This document shows positions 52,185 to 60,923 of a stretch of DNA of 64,000 nucleotides, piece by piece (the stretch's first letter is position 1; every line of letters starts with the position of its first letter). Source of the DNA: Pseudomonas sp. R84. GTDB taxonomy: Bacteria > Pseudomonadota > Gammaproteobacteria > Pseudomonadales > Pseudomonadaceae. The position numbers and the translations under genes were made by a program. The DNA is taken from NCBI RefSeq assembly GCF_009834515.1, contig NZ_CP019426.1, positions 2,655,501-2,719,500 on the forward strand, written 5' to 3'. Under the pieces are notes generated by a model, which worked only from the letters and a program-made list of their open reading frames with translations, was not told the DNA's origin and did no database searches.

Positions 52185-53921
52185 TTAATGGGAGTGGCGT
52201 GGGACTTCGGCGCCTCGGCAACCGACCAGGAAATCAAAGTCACAACCCTGATCCGCCTGCAGCACATGGTCGATGTACAACTGGCGATATCCGCCCACCA
52301 GCAACTGCTGCGGTGGCTGCAGATCCGCCATGCGTGCCGCCAGTTCGGCATCCGGAATATCCAGATGCAGACGCCCGGTGGCGCAATCCAGCTCGATCCA
52401 GTCGCCTTCCTTCACCGTCGCCAGAGGCCCGCCGGCCGCCGCTTCCGGCGCCACATGCAGAACCACGGTGCCGTACGCCGTGCCGCTCATTCGCGCATCA
52501 GAAATGCGCACCATGTCCGTCACACCCTGCGCGAGCAGTTTGGCCGGCAAGCCCATGTTGCCGACTTCAGCCATGCCCGGATAACCCTTCGGCCCGCAGT
52601 TTTTCATCACCAGAATCGAATCCTTATCGACATCCAGCTCCGGATCATTGATCCGCGCCTTGTACATGTCGAAGTTCTCGAACACCACCGCACGCCCGCG
52701 ATGCTGCATCAGTTCCGGGGTCGCAGCGGAGGGCTTGAGCACCGCACCGAGTGGCGCCAGATTGCCGCGCAGCACGCAGATGCCACCGTCGGCGCGGATC
52801 GGATTGTCGAGGGTGCGGATCACTTCGTCTTCGCCATAGATCGGCGCGTCCTTGGTGTTCTCGCCGATCGACTTGCCGTTGACGGTCAGTGCATTCGGGT
52901 TTGGAATCAGATTGGCCTCACCGAGACGACGCAGCACCGCTGGTAAGCCACCGGCGTAATAGAACTCTTCCATCAGGAAACGCCCCGACGGTTGCAGGTC
53001 GACAATGGTCGGCATGCCGCGACCGATGCGGGTCCAGTCGTCCAGATCCAGCTCGACGCCGATGCGCCCGGCGATGGCCTTCAAGTGAATCACCGCGTTG
53101 GTCGAACCACCGATAGCAGCGTTCACGCGGATAGCGTTCTCAAAGGCTTCTTTAGTCAGAATCTTCGACAGCTTCAAATCTTCGCGCACCATCTCCACCG
53201 CACGCATGCCGGACATGTGCGCCAGCACATAACGTCGTGCGTCCACCGCTGGAATCGCCGCGTTGTGCGGCAGCGAAGTGCCGAGTGCTTCAGCCATGCA
53301 CGCCATAGTCGATGCGGTGCCCATGGTGTTGCAGGTGCCCGCCGACCGCGACATGCCGCCCTCGGCTGCGAGGAAATCGTCAATGGTGATGGTGCCAGCC
53401 TTGACCTGCTCGCTGAGCTGCCAGACCACCGTGCCGGAACCGATGTCTTTGCCTTTGTGCTTGCCGTTGAGCATCGGCCCGCCAGTGACAACGATGGCCG
53501 GCACGTCGCAACTGGCCGCGCCCATCAGCAGCGCCGGGGTGGTTTTGTCGCAGCCGGTCAGCAGCACCACACCGTCGATCGGGTTGCCGCGAATCGCTTC
53601 TTCAACGTCCATGCTTGCCAGGTTGCGGGTGAGCATGGCGGTCGGGCGCAGGTTCGATTCGCCGTTGGAGAACACCGGGAACTCCACTGGAAAGCCACCG
53701 GCCTCGATCACCCCGCGTTTGACGTGCTCCGCGATCTGGCGGAAGTGCGCGTTGCACGGGGTCAGTTCCGACCAGGTGTTGCAGATGCCGATGATCGGCT
53801 TGCCGTGAAACTGGTGGTCGGCGATGCCCTGATTCTTCATCCAGCTGCGGTACATGAAGCCGTTCTTGTCGGCCGTGCCAAACCATTGGGCGGAGCGCAG
53901 GGTGGGTTTCTTATCAGACAT
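52185..53921 (-). CDS. IlvD/Edd-family sugar-acid dehydratase, probable L-arabonate dehydratase
   Basis: The product (578 aa) removes water from an aldonic acid using an iron-sulfur cluster and Mg2+. Cluster cysteines are visible in ELTPCNAHF (about residue 56), LTGCDKTTP (about 124) and GTCNTMGTAS (about 197). KTTPALLMGAASCD and GPKGYPGMAEVG (about 455) are family landmarks. Length and context (GntR regulator, MFS, AraD1-like protein and ketoglutarate semialdehyde dehydrogenase) match L-arabonate dehydratase (EC 4.2.1.25) rather than IlvD or Edd. Related pentonates or hexonates remain possible. It is divergent from the MFS gene with two operator candidates in between. Confidence 0.85.
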   Translation of the reverse strand: MSDKKPTLRSAQWFGTADKNGFMYRSWMKNQGIADHQFHGKPIIGICNTWSELTPCNAHFRQIAEHVKRGVIEAGGFPVEFPVFSNGESNLRPTAMLTRNLASMDVEEAIRGNPIDGVVLLTGCDKTTPALLMGAASCDVPAIVVTGGPMLNGKHKGKDIGSGTVVWQLSEQVKAGTITIDDFLAAEGGMSRSAGTCNTMGTASTMACMAEALGTSLPHNAAIPAVDARRYVLAHMSGMRAVEMVREDLKLSKILTKEAFENAIRVNAAIGGSTNAVIHLKAIAGRIGVELDLDDWTRIGRGMPTIVDLQPSGRFLMEEFYYAGGLPAVLRRLGEANLIPNPNALTVNGKSIGENTKDAPIYGEDEVIRTLDNPIRADGGICVLRGNLAPLGAVLKPSAATPELMQHRGRAVVFENFDMYKARINDPELDVDKDSILVMKNCGPKGYPGMAEVGNMGLPAKLLAQGVTDMVRISDARMSGTAYGTVVLHVAPEAAAGGPLATVKEGDWIELDCATGRLHLDIPDAELAARMADLQPPQQLLVGGYRQLYIDHVLQADQGCDFDFLVGCRGAEVPRHSH

Positions 53922-53935
53922 GATCGATTCTCTTA

Positions 53936-54027
53936 TTGTATGACTATAGTGTTCCAGCTACGGCTTAATCTAAGCGTAAAATCCAAGGTTTGGAAGTGTT
54001 GTTGGTGAATTAGTATTACTATATAGT
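53936..54027. promoter_or_regulatory. Divergent promoter with paired FadR-type operator candidates
   Basis: TTGTATGACTA (53936-53946) and TAGTATTACTA (54011-54021) both fit TNGTNNNACNA. Each runs into a palindrome: ACTATAGT (53943-53950) and ACTATATAGT (54018-54027). They are 75 bases apart, about seven helical turns, one near each promoter, so looping or separate repression is possible. The regulator is probably the GntR protein at 51254-51973. Confidence 0.6.
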
Positions 54028-54114
54028 CGTTTTCGACGGAGGGATGGCCCTGGCGGTTTTCCGTGAGAGGCGTCCCCCGAGGTTCTATAAAAACAACAAT
54101 CGGAGACCGATCTC

Positions 54115-55437
54115 ATGAGCCAGGAACTGCGGCTGATACGGCGCATTACGCTGAAACTGATTCCCTTCCTGATCCTGCTGTACCTGATCGCCTATGTGGA
54201 TCGCTCCGCCGTCGGCTTCGCCAAGCTGCACATGGGCGCCGACATCGGTATCGGCGACGCGGCCTACGGCCTCGGCGCCGGGCTGTTCTTTATTGGTTAT
54301 TTCCTCCTCGAAATCCCTAGCAATCTGATGCTTGAACGCTTCGGCGCACGGCGTTGGTTCGCGCGAATCATGATTACCTGGGGCGCGATCACCATCGGCA
54401 TGGCCTTCGTTCAGGGCCCGCACAGTTTCTACGTGATGCGCTTTCTGCTCGGCGCGGCCGAGGCGGGGTTCTTTCCGGGCGTTCTCTACTACATCACCCA
54501 ATGGTTCCCGGTACGCCATCGCGGCAAGATCCTTGGCCTGTTCATCCTTTCCCAGCCGATCGCGATGATGATCACCGGCCCGGTGTCCGGCGGTTTGCTC
54601 GGCATGGATGGCGTTCTGGGTCTGCACGGCTGGCAGTGGCTGTTTATCGTCATTGGCACCCCGGCGATCCTGCTGACCTGGCCGGTGTTGCGCTGGTTGC
54701 CGGACGGCCCGCAGCAAGTGAAGTGGATGGATCAGGCAGAGAAAGACTGGCTGACCGGTGAGCTGAAAAAGGACCTGCAGGAGTACGGCCAGACCCGCCA
54801 CGGCAACCCGTTGCATGCGCTGAAAGACAAACGCGTTTTGCTCTTGGCGCTGTTCTATCTGCCGGTGACGTTGAGCATTTATGGCCTCGGTCTATGGTTG
54901 CCGACGCTGATCAAACAGTTTGGCGGCAGCGATCTGGTCACCGGTTTCGTCTCGTCGGTGCCGTACATCTTCGGGATTATCGGTTTGCTGATCGTGCCGC
55001 GCAGTTCCGATCGTTTAAATGATCGTTACGGACATCTGGCTGTTCTGTATGTGCTGGGTGCGATTGGCTTGTTCCTCAGTGCCTGGCTGTCGTTGCCGGT
55101 AGCGCAGTTGGCGGCGCTGTGTCTGGTGGCGTTTGCGCTGTTTTCCTGCACGGCGGTGTTCTGGACCTTGCCGGGACGGTTCTTTGCCGGCGCGAGTGCG
55201 GCGGCGGGGATTGCGTTGATCAATTCGGTGGGGAATCTGGGTGGGTACATCGGGCCGTTTGTGATTGGCGCGTTGAAGGAATACACCGGCAATTTGGCGT
55301 CCGGCCTGTATTTCCTGTCGGGCGTGATGGTGTTCGGTTTGATCCTGACGGGCGTGGTTTACCGCGTGCTGGAACGCAAACACGTCCTGCCGGTTGACCA
55401 ATTTGCCGCCAGCGCCCGTGGCGCAACCCGCACCTGA
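54115..55437 (+). CDS. MFS transporter of the anion:cation symporter family (sugar-acid uptake)
   Basis: The product (440 aa) has about twelve transmembrane helices. It starts MSQELRLIRRITLKLIPFLI and contains YVDRSAVGFAKLHMGAD (about residue 27), EIPSNLMLERFGARRWFARI (about 64-83) and FFPGVLYYITQWFPVRHRGKI (key residues FFPG near 120), all typical of phthalate permease/ACS carriers such as galactonate and tartrate transporters. It is divergent from the dehydratase gene. Uptake of arabonate or a related sugar acid is inferred from context. Confidence 0.88.
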   Translation: MSQELRLIRRITLKLIPFLILLYLIAYVDRSAVGFAKLHMGADIGIGDAAYGLGAGLFFIGYFLLEIPSNLMLERFGARRWFARIMITWGAITIGMAFVQGPHSFYVMRFLLGAAEAGFFPGVLYYITQWFPVRHRGKILGLFILSQPIAMMITGPVSGGLLGMDGVLGLHGWQWLFIVIGTPAILLTWPVLRWLPDGPQQVKWMDQAEKDWLTGELKKDLQEYGQTRHGNPLHALKDKRVLLLALFYLPVTLSIYGLGLWLPTLIKQFGGSDLVTGFVSSVPYIFGIIGLLIVPRSSDRLNDRYGHLAVLYVLGAIGLFLSAWLSLPVAQLAALCLVAFALFSCTAVFWTLPGRFFAGASAAAGIALINSVGNLGGYIGPFVIGALKEYTGNLASGLYFLSGVMVFGLILTGVVYRVLERKHVLPVDQFAASARGATRT

Positions 55438-55456
55438 CAGACCCACACCGGTCCCC

Positions 55457-55545
55457 TGTAGGAGTGAGCCTGCTCGCGATAGCGGTCTATCAGTTGACAA
55501 CTTTTTGGCTGACACACCGCTATCGCGAGCAGGCTCACTCCTACA
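55457..55545. repeat. Palindromic repeat (GTGAGCCTGCTCGCG family), copy 6
   Basis: Arms start TGTAGGAGTGAGCCTGCTCG. It lies between the MFS and AraD1-like genes, inside what would otherwise be one operon. Confidence 0.9.
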
Positions 55546-55582
55546 AGGATCTGCGGTGTTTCGAATAACACAGGAGAAAAAC

Positions 55583-56575
55583 ATGCATCTGGTTCAATTC
55601 GAATTAAGCAACGGCGAGCGCCGCGTCGGCGTGGTCGACAACGCTCTGGTGCGCGAAGTGCAGGATGCGCGCAGCGTGCGCGATCTGGCGCTGGCCGCCA
55701 TCGAGGCCGGCCACTCCCTTGAGCAGCACGTGCAAAACCTCGGCCTCGGCATCAGCCACGACTACGCCGAACTACTGTCGCAACTGCGCATTCTGCCGCC
55801 ACTCGACCATCCGGACCCGGCACATATGCTGGTCAGCGGTACCGGCCTGACCCACCTGGGCAGCGCCTCGGCGCGGGACAAAATGCACCAGCAGGCCGGC
55901 GACGAAGCGGCGATGACCGACACCATGCGCATTTTCAAATGGGGCGTGGAGGGCGGCAAACCGGCGGCGGGGCAGGCCGGTGTGCAACCGGAATGGTTCT
56001 ACAAGGGCGATGGCAGCATCGTCGTGCGTCCGGGCCAACCTTTCCCGGTGCCGCCGTTCGCCGAGGATGCCGGTGAAGAACCGGAGATGGCCGGCCTCTA
56101 TGTGATCGGTCACGACGGTAAGCCTTATCGTCTCGGTTTCGCGGTGGGCAACGAGTTCTCCGACCACGTCATGGAGCGCAAGAATTACCTGTACCTCGCG
56201 CACTCGAAATTGCGCAGTTGCAGTTATGGCCCGGAACTTCGCACCGGTGAATTGCCTCAACACCTTGCCGGCACCAGTCGAATTCTGCGTGACGGCGAAG
56301 TGCTCTGGCAGAACGAGTTTCTCAGCGGCGAGGCGAACATGTGCCACAGCCTCGCCAACCTCGAATACCACCACTTCAAATACCGTCAGTTCTTGCGTCC
56401 GGGCGACGTGCACATTCACTTCTTCGGCACCGCGACGCTGTCGTTCGCCGATGGCATCCGCACGCAACCGGGCGACCTGTTCGAAATCAGCCAGGCCGAA
56501 TTCGGCGCACCGCTGGTCAACGGCATCGTGCCGATCGCAGGCGCTTTTGCGCCGGACAGCATCGGCACCCTTTAA
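55583..56575 (+). CDS. AraD1/fumarylacetoacetate hydrolase-family dehydratase
   Basis: The product (330 aa) has the FAH-fold C-terminal domain. Residues in DHVMERKNYLYLAHSKLRSC (about 196-215), GPELRTGELP (about 217) and DVHIHFFGTATLSFADG (about 275) match the AraD1-type proteins found with non-phosphorylative L-arabinose genes. By context it acts on 2-keto-3-deoxy-pentonate, giving ketoglutarate semialdehyde in place of the DHDPS-type dehydratase. The ATG at 55583 with CAGGAG is chosen; the frame runs 63 codons further upstream through the palindromic repeat. It precedes the dehydrogenase gene by nine bases. Confidence 0.83.
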   Translation: MHLVQFELSNGERRVGVVDNALVREVQDARSVRDLALAAIEAGHSLEQHVQNLGLGISHDYAELLSQLRILPPLDHPDPAHMLVSGTGLTHLGSASARDKMHQQAGDEAAMTDTMRIFKWGVEGGKPAAGQAGVQPEWFYKGDGSIVVRPGQPFPVPPFAEDAGEEPEMAGLYVIGHDGKPYRLGFAVGNEFSDHVMERKNYLYLAHSKLRSCSYGPELRTGELPQHLAGTSRILRDGEVLWQNEFLSGEANMCHSLANLEYHHFKYRQFLRPGDVHIHFFGTATLSFADGIRTQPGDLFEISQAEFGAPLVNGIVPIAGAFAPDSIGTL

Positions 56576-56584
56576 GGAGATCCC

Positions 56585-58165
56585 ATGACTCAGATTCTCG
56601 GTCACAACTACATTGGCGGTCAGCGCAGCGCTGCTGGCGACGTCAAACTGCAATCCGTCGATGCCACGACGGGCGAACAGTTGCCGCACGATTTCATTCA
56701 GGCCACGGCCGAAGAGGTCGACGCCGCCGCCAAAGCCGCTGCTGCCGCGTACCCGGCCTATCGCAGCCTCAGCGCCGAACGCCGCGCGCAGTTTCTCGAC
56801 GCGATCGCCGATGAACTGGATGCCCTTGGTGATGATTTTGTCGCCGTGGTCTGCCGTGAAACCGCGTTGCCGGCCGGACGCATACAAGGCGAGCGCGGAC
56901 GCACCAGCGGGCAGATGCGCCTGTTCGCCAAGGTTCTGCGTCGAGGTGATTTTTATGGTGCGCGAATCGATTTACCGCTGCCGGATCGCCAACCGCTGCC
57001 ACGTCCGGATCTGCGCCAGTACCGCATCGGCCTCGGCCCTGTCGCGGTGTTCGGCGCAAGCAACTTTCCACTGGCATTTTCCACCGCTGGCGGCGACACC
57101 GCGTCGGCGCTGGCTGCCGGTTGCCCGGTGGTGTTCAAGGCCCACAGCGGTCACATGGCCACGGCTGAACTGGTCGCCGATGCACTGATCCGTGCCGCCG
57201 AAAAAACCTCGATGCCGGCCGGCGTATTCAACATGATCTACGGCGGTGGCGTCGGCGAATGGCTGGTCAAGCATCCGGCGATCCAGGCGGTCGGTTTCAC
57301 CGGTTCGCTCAAGGGCGGACGCGCACTGTGCGACATGGCCGCGGCACGCCCGCAACCGATCCCAGTGTTTGCCGAAATGTCGAGCATCAACCCGGTGATC
57401 GTCCTGCCGCAGGCCCTTGCCGAGCGTTCGGAAACGGTTGCCCGCGACCTGACCGCTTCGGTGGTGCAGGGCTGCGGTCAGTTCTGTACCAATCCGGGAC
57501 TGGTCATTGGCATCCGCTCGCCAGAGTTCAGCGCGTTCGTTCAGCAAGTCGCCGGTCTGATCGGTGATCAGCCAGCGCAAACCATGCTCAACGCCGGCAC
57601 CCTCGGCAGCTACGGCAAAGGTTTGCAGAAGCTGTTGGCACATCCGGGCATCGAGCATCTGGCCGGCAATCCGCAGCAGGGTAATCAGGCGCAGCCGCAG
57701 TTGTTCAAGGCCGATGCCAGCCTGTTGATCGATGGCGATGAAGTGCTGCAGGAAGAAGTGTTCGGCCCGACCACGGTGATTGTCGAAGTGGCGGATCAGG
57801 CGCAACTCAGCGCTGCGTTGAACGGTCTGCACGGGCAACTCACCGCGACGATCATTGGCGAGCTGGCGGACTTCGAGCGCTTCGCAGAACTGACACCGCT
57901 GCTGGAACAGAAGGTCGGGCGGATCCTGCTCAACGGTTATCCTACCGGTGTCGAAGTGTGCGATTCGATGGTCCACGGCGGTCCATACCCGGCGACGTCC
58001 GATGCGCGTGGCACCTCCGTCGGTACCCTGGCTATCGATCGCTTCCTGCGCCCGGTATGCTTCCAGAACTACCCGGACAGCTTGCTGCCGGAGCCACTGA
58101 AAAACGCCAACCCGCTGCGCATCCAGCGCCTCGTCGACGGCAAGCCCTCACGCGACGCCCTGTAA
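56585..58165 (+). CDS. 2-oxoglutarate semialdehyde (2,5-dioxovalerate) dehydrogenase
   Basis: The product (526 aa) is an NAD(P)-dependent aldehyde dehydrogenase of the ketoglutarate semialdehyde branch. Key parts are VAVFGASNFPLAFSTAGGDT (about 157-176, with the active-site asparagine), FKAHSGH (about 185), EMSSINPVIV (about 264, with the glutamate), the nucleophile cysteine in VQGCGQFCTNPGLVIG (about 300-305) and EEVFGPTTVI (about 391). It completes conversion of the sugar acid to 2-oxoglutarate for the TCA cycle. AAGGAG lies four bases before the ATG. Confidence 0.92.
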   Translation: MTQILGHNYIGGQRSAAGDVKLQSVDATTGEQLPHDFIQATAEEVDAAAKAAAAAYPAYRSLSAERRAQFLDAIADELDALGDDFVAVVCRETALPAGRIQGERGRTSGQMRLFAKVLRRGDFYGARIDLPLPDRQPLPRPDLRQYRIGLGPVAVFGASNFPLAFSTAGGDTASALAAGCPVVFKAHSGHMATAELVADALIRAAEKTSMPAGVFNMIYGGGVGEWLVKHPAIQAVGFTGSLKGGRALCDMAAARPQPIPVFAEMSSINPVIVLPQALAERSETVARDLTASVVQGCGQFCTNPGLVIGIRSPEFSAFVQQVAGLIGDQPAQTMLNAGTLGSYGKGLQKLLAHPGIEHLAGNPQQGNQAQPQLFKADASLLIDGDEVLQEEVFGPTTVIVEVADQAQLSAALNGLHGQLTATIIGELADFERFAELTPLLEQKVGRILLNGYPTGVEVCDSMVHGGPYPATSDARGTSVGTLAIDRFLRPVCFQNYPDSLLPEPLKNANPLRIQRLVDGKPSRDAL

Positions 58166-58183
58166 CCGACAGCCAATATCCCC

Positions 58184-58272
58184 TGTGGGAGCGAGCCTGC
58201 TCGCGAATGCATTCTTTCAGTCAGCCTTTCATGGCCTGACACACCGCATTCGCGAGCAGGCTCGCTCCCACA
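58184..58272. repeat. Palindromic repeat, diverged copy 7
   Basis: Arms TGTGGGAGCGAGCCTGCTCG and the complement, with inner GCGAATGC instead of GCGATAGC. It ends the sugar-acid operon region. Confidence 0.88.
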
Positions 58273-58344
58273 AGGGTTCCCATAAGGCCTCTGGATCACA
58301 TTGAGCTATCATTGGCCCTTTCCCCCCTAGAAAGACTGTTTGCC

Positions 58345-58656
58345 ATGACTGCCCAAACCCTTCTCGACGTCCTCGAACACTCCGATATGGTCGAAATCGA
58401 CGGCCTGCACGCCTTCGAATTTTTCCTTGATGAAGACGACAACCTGCACATCGAATGCATCGACGGCCGAGCGGTCAAGTATTGGGAATTCACCCCGGCT
58501 CAGGTTGCAGCGGCAACGTTTGATGACTCCCTGCAAAGCTGGCTGATCGTCGGTTATTTCAATGAAACCAAAGCGATCGGCGAACACCGCCTGGTTTGTC
58601 ATGGCGATGTAGTCAGCAGCAGCGATGACGAGGAAGAATCTGATGAAAATGCGTAA
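58345..58656 (+). CDS. Small acidic hypothetical protein
   Basis: The product (103 aa) begins MTAQTLLDVLEHSDMVEIDG and is strongly acidic, ending in a run SSSDDEEESDENA. The middle contains AFEFFLDEDDNLHIECIDGR and WEFTPAQVAAATFD. It may match a small Pseudomonas-restricted family (possibly DUF5629), but no function is known. The ATG at 58345 follows AGAAAG. Its last 14 bases overlap the lactonase start, so the two are translationally coupled. Confidence 0.75.
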   Translation: MTAQTLLDVLEHSDMVEIDGLHAFEFFLDEDDNLHIECIDGRAVKYWEFTPAQVAAATFDDSLQSWLIVGYFNETKAIGEHRLVCHGDVVSSSDDEEESDENA

Positions 58657-59818
58657 ATTCTGGCCGCTGCTGATGGCCGGCAGCGTCGGCGCCATGGGCC
58701 TGTCCACGGCCTCTGCAGAAAGCTTCCAGTTGCTGGTCGGTTCCTATACCGCCAACACCAGCCAAGGCCTCTATCGAATGAACTTCGACAGTGCCACCGG
58801 CCAGATCGCTGCCAAACCGCTGCAAGTGGTCAAAAGCGAAAATCCGTCATGGCTGACATTGTCCAAAGACCAGCGCAGGCTGTTCGTGGTCAATGAAAAC
58901 GGCCCGGGCCAGAAAGACCCGGTCGGCCGTGTCAGCAGCTATTCGATTGATCCGAAAACCCACACGCTGACCCTGATCAATCAAGTGCAAAGCCTGGGCA
59001 ACGAGCCGACCCATTCGAGCCTCAGCGGTGATGCCAGTCACTTGTTCGTCAGCAACTATTCGGTGATGGAAGATCCGGGTGGAACGCTGGCGGTATTGCC
59101 GGTTGGTGCCGACGGCAAACTCAAACCCGTCGTGCAGATGAGCGCGCATCCGGCGAGCCGGATCAATCTTGAGCGCCAGGCCTCCAACCACGTGCACTCG
59201 ACGGTTTCTTCGCCTGACGGCCGCTACGTGTTTTCCAACGATCTGGGCGCGGACAAGGTCTTCGTCTACCTGTTCGATCCGAAGGCCAACCCGGACTTGC
59301 CGCTGACACCTGCGATGACCGCTGCAGTGCCCTTGCCGGCCGGCAGCGGCCCGCGTCATCTGCTGTTCAGCGCTGACGGCAAACACGCCTGGCTGACCAT
59401 GGAAATGAGCGCGCAGGTCGCGGTGTTCGACTACCACGACGGCGTGCTGACGCAGACGCAACTGGTCGACCTGGCCGCCGGCCAGCCGACCTCGGACAAG
59501 GCCGGTGCGGCGCTGCATGCCTCGGCCGATGGCAAGTTCCTCTACGTCAGCAACCGTGGTACCGCCAATCAATTGGTGGTGTTCGCGATCGATCCGGCCA
59601 CCGGCCAGCTCAAAGAGCTGCAAAAGCGTTCGGTGGAAGGCGATCACCCGCGCGAGTTCAGCCTCGATCCAAGCGGCAAATTCCTGCTGATCGCCAACCA
59701 GAAAAGCAACGAAATCGTCGTCGTCGAGCGCGATGGCAAGACCGGTCTGCTCGGAAAAACCGTGCAGAAACTGCCGATGGACGCCCCCAGCGACCTCAAG
59801 TTCATAGTGCGACAATAA
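58643..59818 (+). CDS. Periplasmic lactonase-family (6-phosphogluconolactonase-like) beta-propeller
   Basis: The product (391 aa) has a signal peptide (MKMRKFWPLLMAGSVGAMGL, cleavage near ASA-ES at residue 30). A seven-bladed propeller of the PF10282-type lactonase family follows: LLVGSYTANTSQGLYR, PSWLTLSKDQRRLFVVNE, SNHVHSTVSSPDGRYVFSND, GSGPRHLLFSADGKHAW and DHPREFSLDPSGKFLLIAN. The ATG at 58643 has GAGGAAG eight bases upstream, inside the preceding gene. The periplasmic site argues against the pentose phosphate pathway. A sugar-lactone substrate feeding the upstream sugar-acid cluster is possible but unproven. Confidence 0.87.
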   Translation: MKMRKFWPLLMAGSVGAMGLSTASAESFQLLVGSYTANTSQGLYRMNFDSATGQIAAKPLQVVKSENPSWLTLSKDQRRLFVVNENGPGQKDPVGRVSSYSIDPKTHTLTLINQVQSLGNEPTHSSLSGDASHLFVSNYSVMEDPGGTLAVLPVGADGKLKPVVQMSAHPASRINLERQASNHVHSTVSSPDGRYVFSNDLGADKVFVYLFDPKANPDLPLTPAMTAAVPLPAGSGPRHLLFSADGKHAWLTMEMSAQVAVFDYHDGVLTQTQLVDLAAGQPTSDKAGAALHASADGKFLYVSNRGTANQLVVFAIDPATGQLKELQKRSVEGDHPREFSLDPSGKFLLIANQKSNEIVVVERDGKTGLLGKTVQKLPMDAPSDLKFIVRQ

Positions 59819-59821
59819 GCC

Positions 59822-59846
59822 ACAGGCCCCGGTTTTCGGGGCCTGT
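59822..59846 (+). terminator. Intrinsic terminator of the lactonase operon
   Basis: ACAGGCCCC and GGGGCCTGT pair around GGTTTTC, followed by CTCTTTGT, five bases after the lactonase stop codon. Confidence 0.88.
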
Positions 59847-59974
59847 CTCTTTGTATTAATCGCGCTGATATCCGGTAATGCTACAAAGCATTTCAAGCGA
59901 TCAACCCTCGAGCGTTAAGTTTGCTTCACAGCCCAATCGGGCAAACAAGCCAACCGCACACGAGGGTTACCGCC

Positions 59975-60154
59975 ATGAACTTCAATCTCTTCTCCGTAAT
60001 TGCCGCTTCCGCCATCTCTGCCACCGTGGTACTGCCAGCCGGTGCCAACGTTGAAATCGCCAGCAAAAAATCCCACACCCAGAGCTACACCCAGAAATAC
60101 CTGCAACAAAGCGCCAACTTCTACGCCGCCCTGGATCACAAAGCCCAACACTGA
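59975..60154 (+). CDS. Small secreted protein of unknown function
   Basis: The product (59 aa) begins MNFNLFSVIAASAISATVVL, a signal peptide with likely cleavage near PAGA-NV at residue 25. A short polar mature peptide follows, rich in Gln, Ser and Tyr (KKSHTQSYTQKYLQQSANFY). GAGGG lies nine bases before the ATG. No known family was recognised. It is monocistronic and bounded by the lactonase terminator and a palindromic repeat. Confidence 0.6.
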   Translation: MNFNLFSVIAASAISATVVLPAGANVEIASKKSHTQSYTQKYLQQSANFYAALDHKAQH

Positions 60155-60174
60155 AAGTCTGCAGACAACTCCCT

Positions 60175-60290
60175 TGTAGGAGCTGCCGAAGGCTGCGATC
60201 TTTTGATCTTGTTTGATCGTTCCCACGCAGAGCGTGGGAACGATCGGCAAAAGCAAAATCAAAAGATCGCAGCCTTCGGCAGCTCCTACA
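60175..60290. repeat. Palindromic repeat (GGAGCTGCCGAAGGCTG family) with a nested second palindrome
   Basis: The outer arms start TGTAGGAGCTGCCGAAGGCT. The loop contains another inverted repeat, CGTTCCCACGC/GCGTGGGAACG, inserted in the usual central position. This makes the copy about 30 bases longer than its relatives. Confidence 0.88.
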
Positions 60291-60453
60291 CGTGTGCGTG
60301 TGTTGTTCGCAGCACGATAGGTTTCTTCAAACACGCAAATAGACTGGCTAAATAATCAACGAAGCTGATGTTTACTATGGAAAACCCTGAGTGGTTGCCA
60401 CGGCTTTTTTGATCGATTCTGTGGACATCGAAACATGCCCACGGGAGAACACC

Positions 60454-60666
60454 ATGGCCAGCGCAATCATTCATTCAGCCAAACGCGGCGCCTATCTGGC
60501 CATCGGTCTTTACCTGGCCGTAGTGTTGGTCGTCAGCATCGCCTCGCAGATGGAACACAGCTTCGAAGCGCCGATTCAAGTCGCCCACCCCGGCGTCCAG
60601 TTCGAAGTCCGCTCGCAAAGCGTGATGGTCGACCGGGCCGAACTCGCGGGAGTCGGCGGAGCATGA
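60454..60666 (+). CDS. Small membrane protein
   Basis: The product (70 aa) begins MASAIIHSAKRGAYLAIGLY and has a single hydrophobic helix (about residues 13-34, YLAIGLYLAVVLVVSIAS). A soluble C-terminal tail follows (HPGVQFEVRSQSVMVDRAEL). GGGAG precedes the ATG. Its stop overlaps the next small gene by four bases (ATGA). Function unknown. Confidence 0.7.
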   Translation: MASAIIHSAKRGAYLAIGLYLAVVLVVSIASQMEHSFEAPIQVAHPGVQFEVRSQSVMVDRAELAGVGGA

Positions 60667-60920
60667 AAGGCTACAGACTTTGGGTAGTCGCCGGTTTGGC
60701 GTTTTTCACCAACGGCGCTTCATTATTGGGTATCGGTCAAGGCTCGGTGGGGGCATTGGCCCGGGCCATAGAGGCTAATCACACGATCGCGCACAACATC
60801 GAACGGGCGAATACCTTAGGGCTGATGGCAGGCAATCCGCCGGTAAAGGTTTCGGCGGATTTTCTCGGGCCTTTCGAAGTCGATTGCATGGCACTCGGCA
60901 TGTGCCATGCGCTGGCTTGA
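60663..60920 (+). CDS. Small membrane or secreted protein, coupled to the preceding gene
   Basis: The product (85 aa) begins MKGYRLWVVAGLAFFTNGAS, with a hydrophobic N-terminal helix that could be a signal anchor. It then has SVGALARAIEANHTIAHNIERA and ends FEVDCMALGMCHALA with two cysteines. The four-base overlap with the preceding small membrane gene indicates translational coupling and supports it as real. No family recognised. Confidence 0.65.
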   Translation: MKGYRLWVVAGLAFFTNGASLLGIGQGSVGALARAIEANHTIAHNIERANTLGLMAGNPPVKVSADFLGPFEVDCMALGMCHALA

Positions 60921-60923
60921 CCT

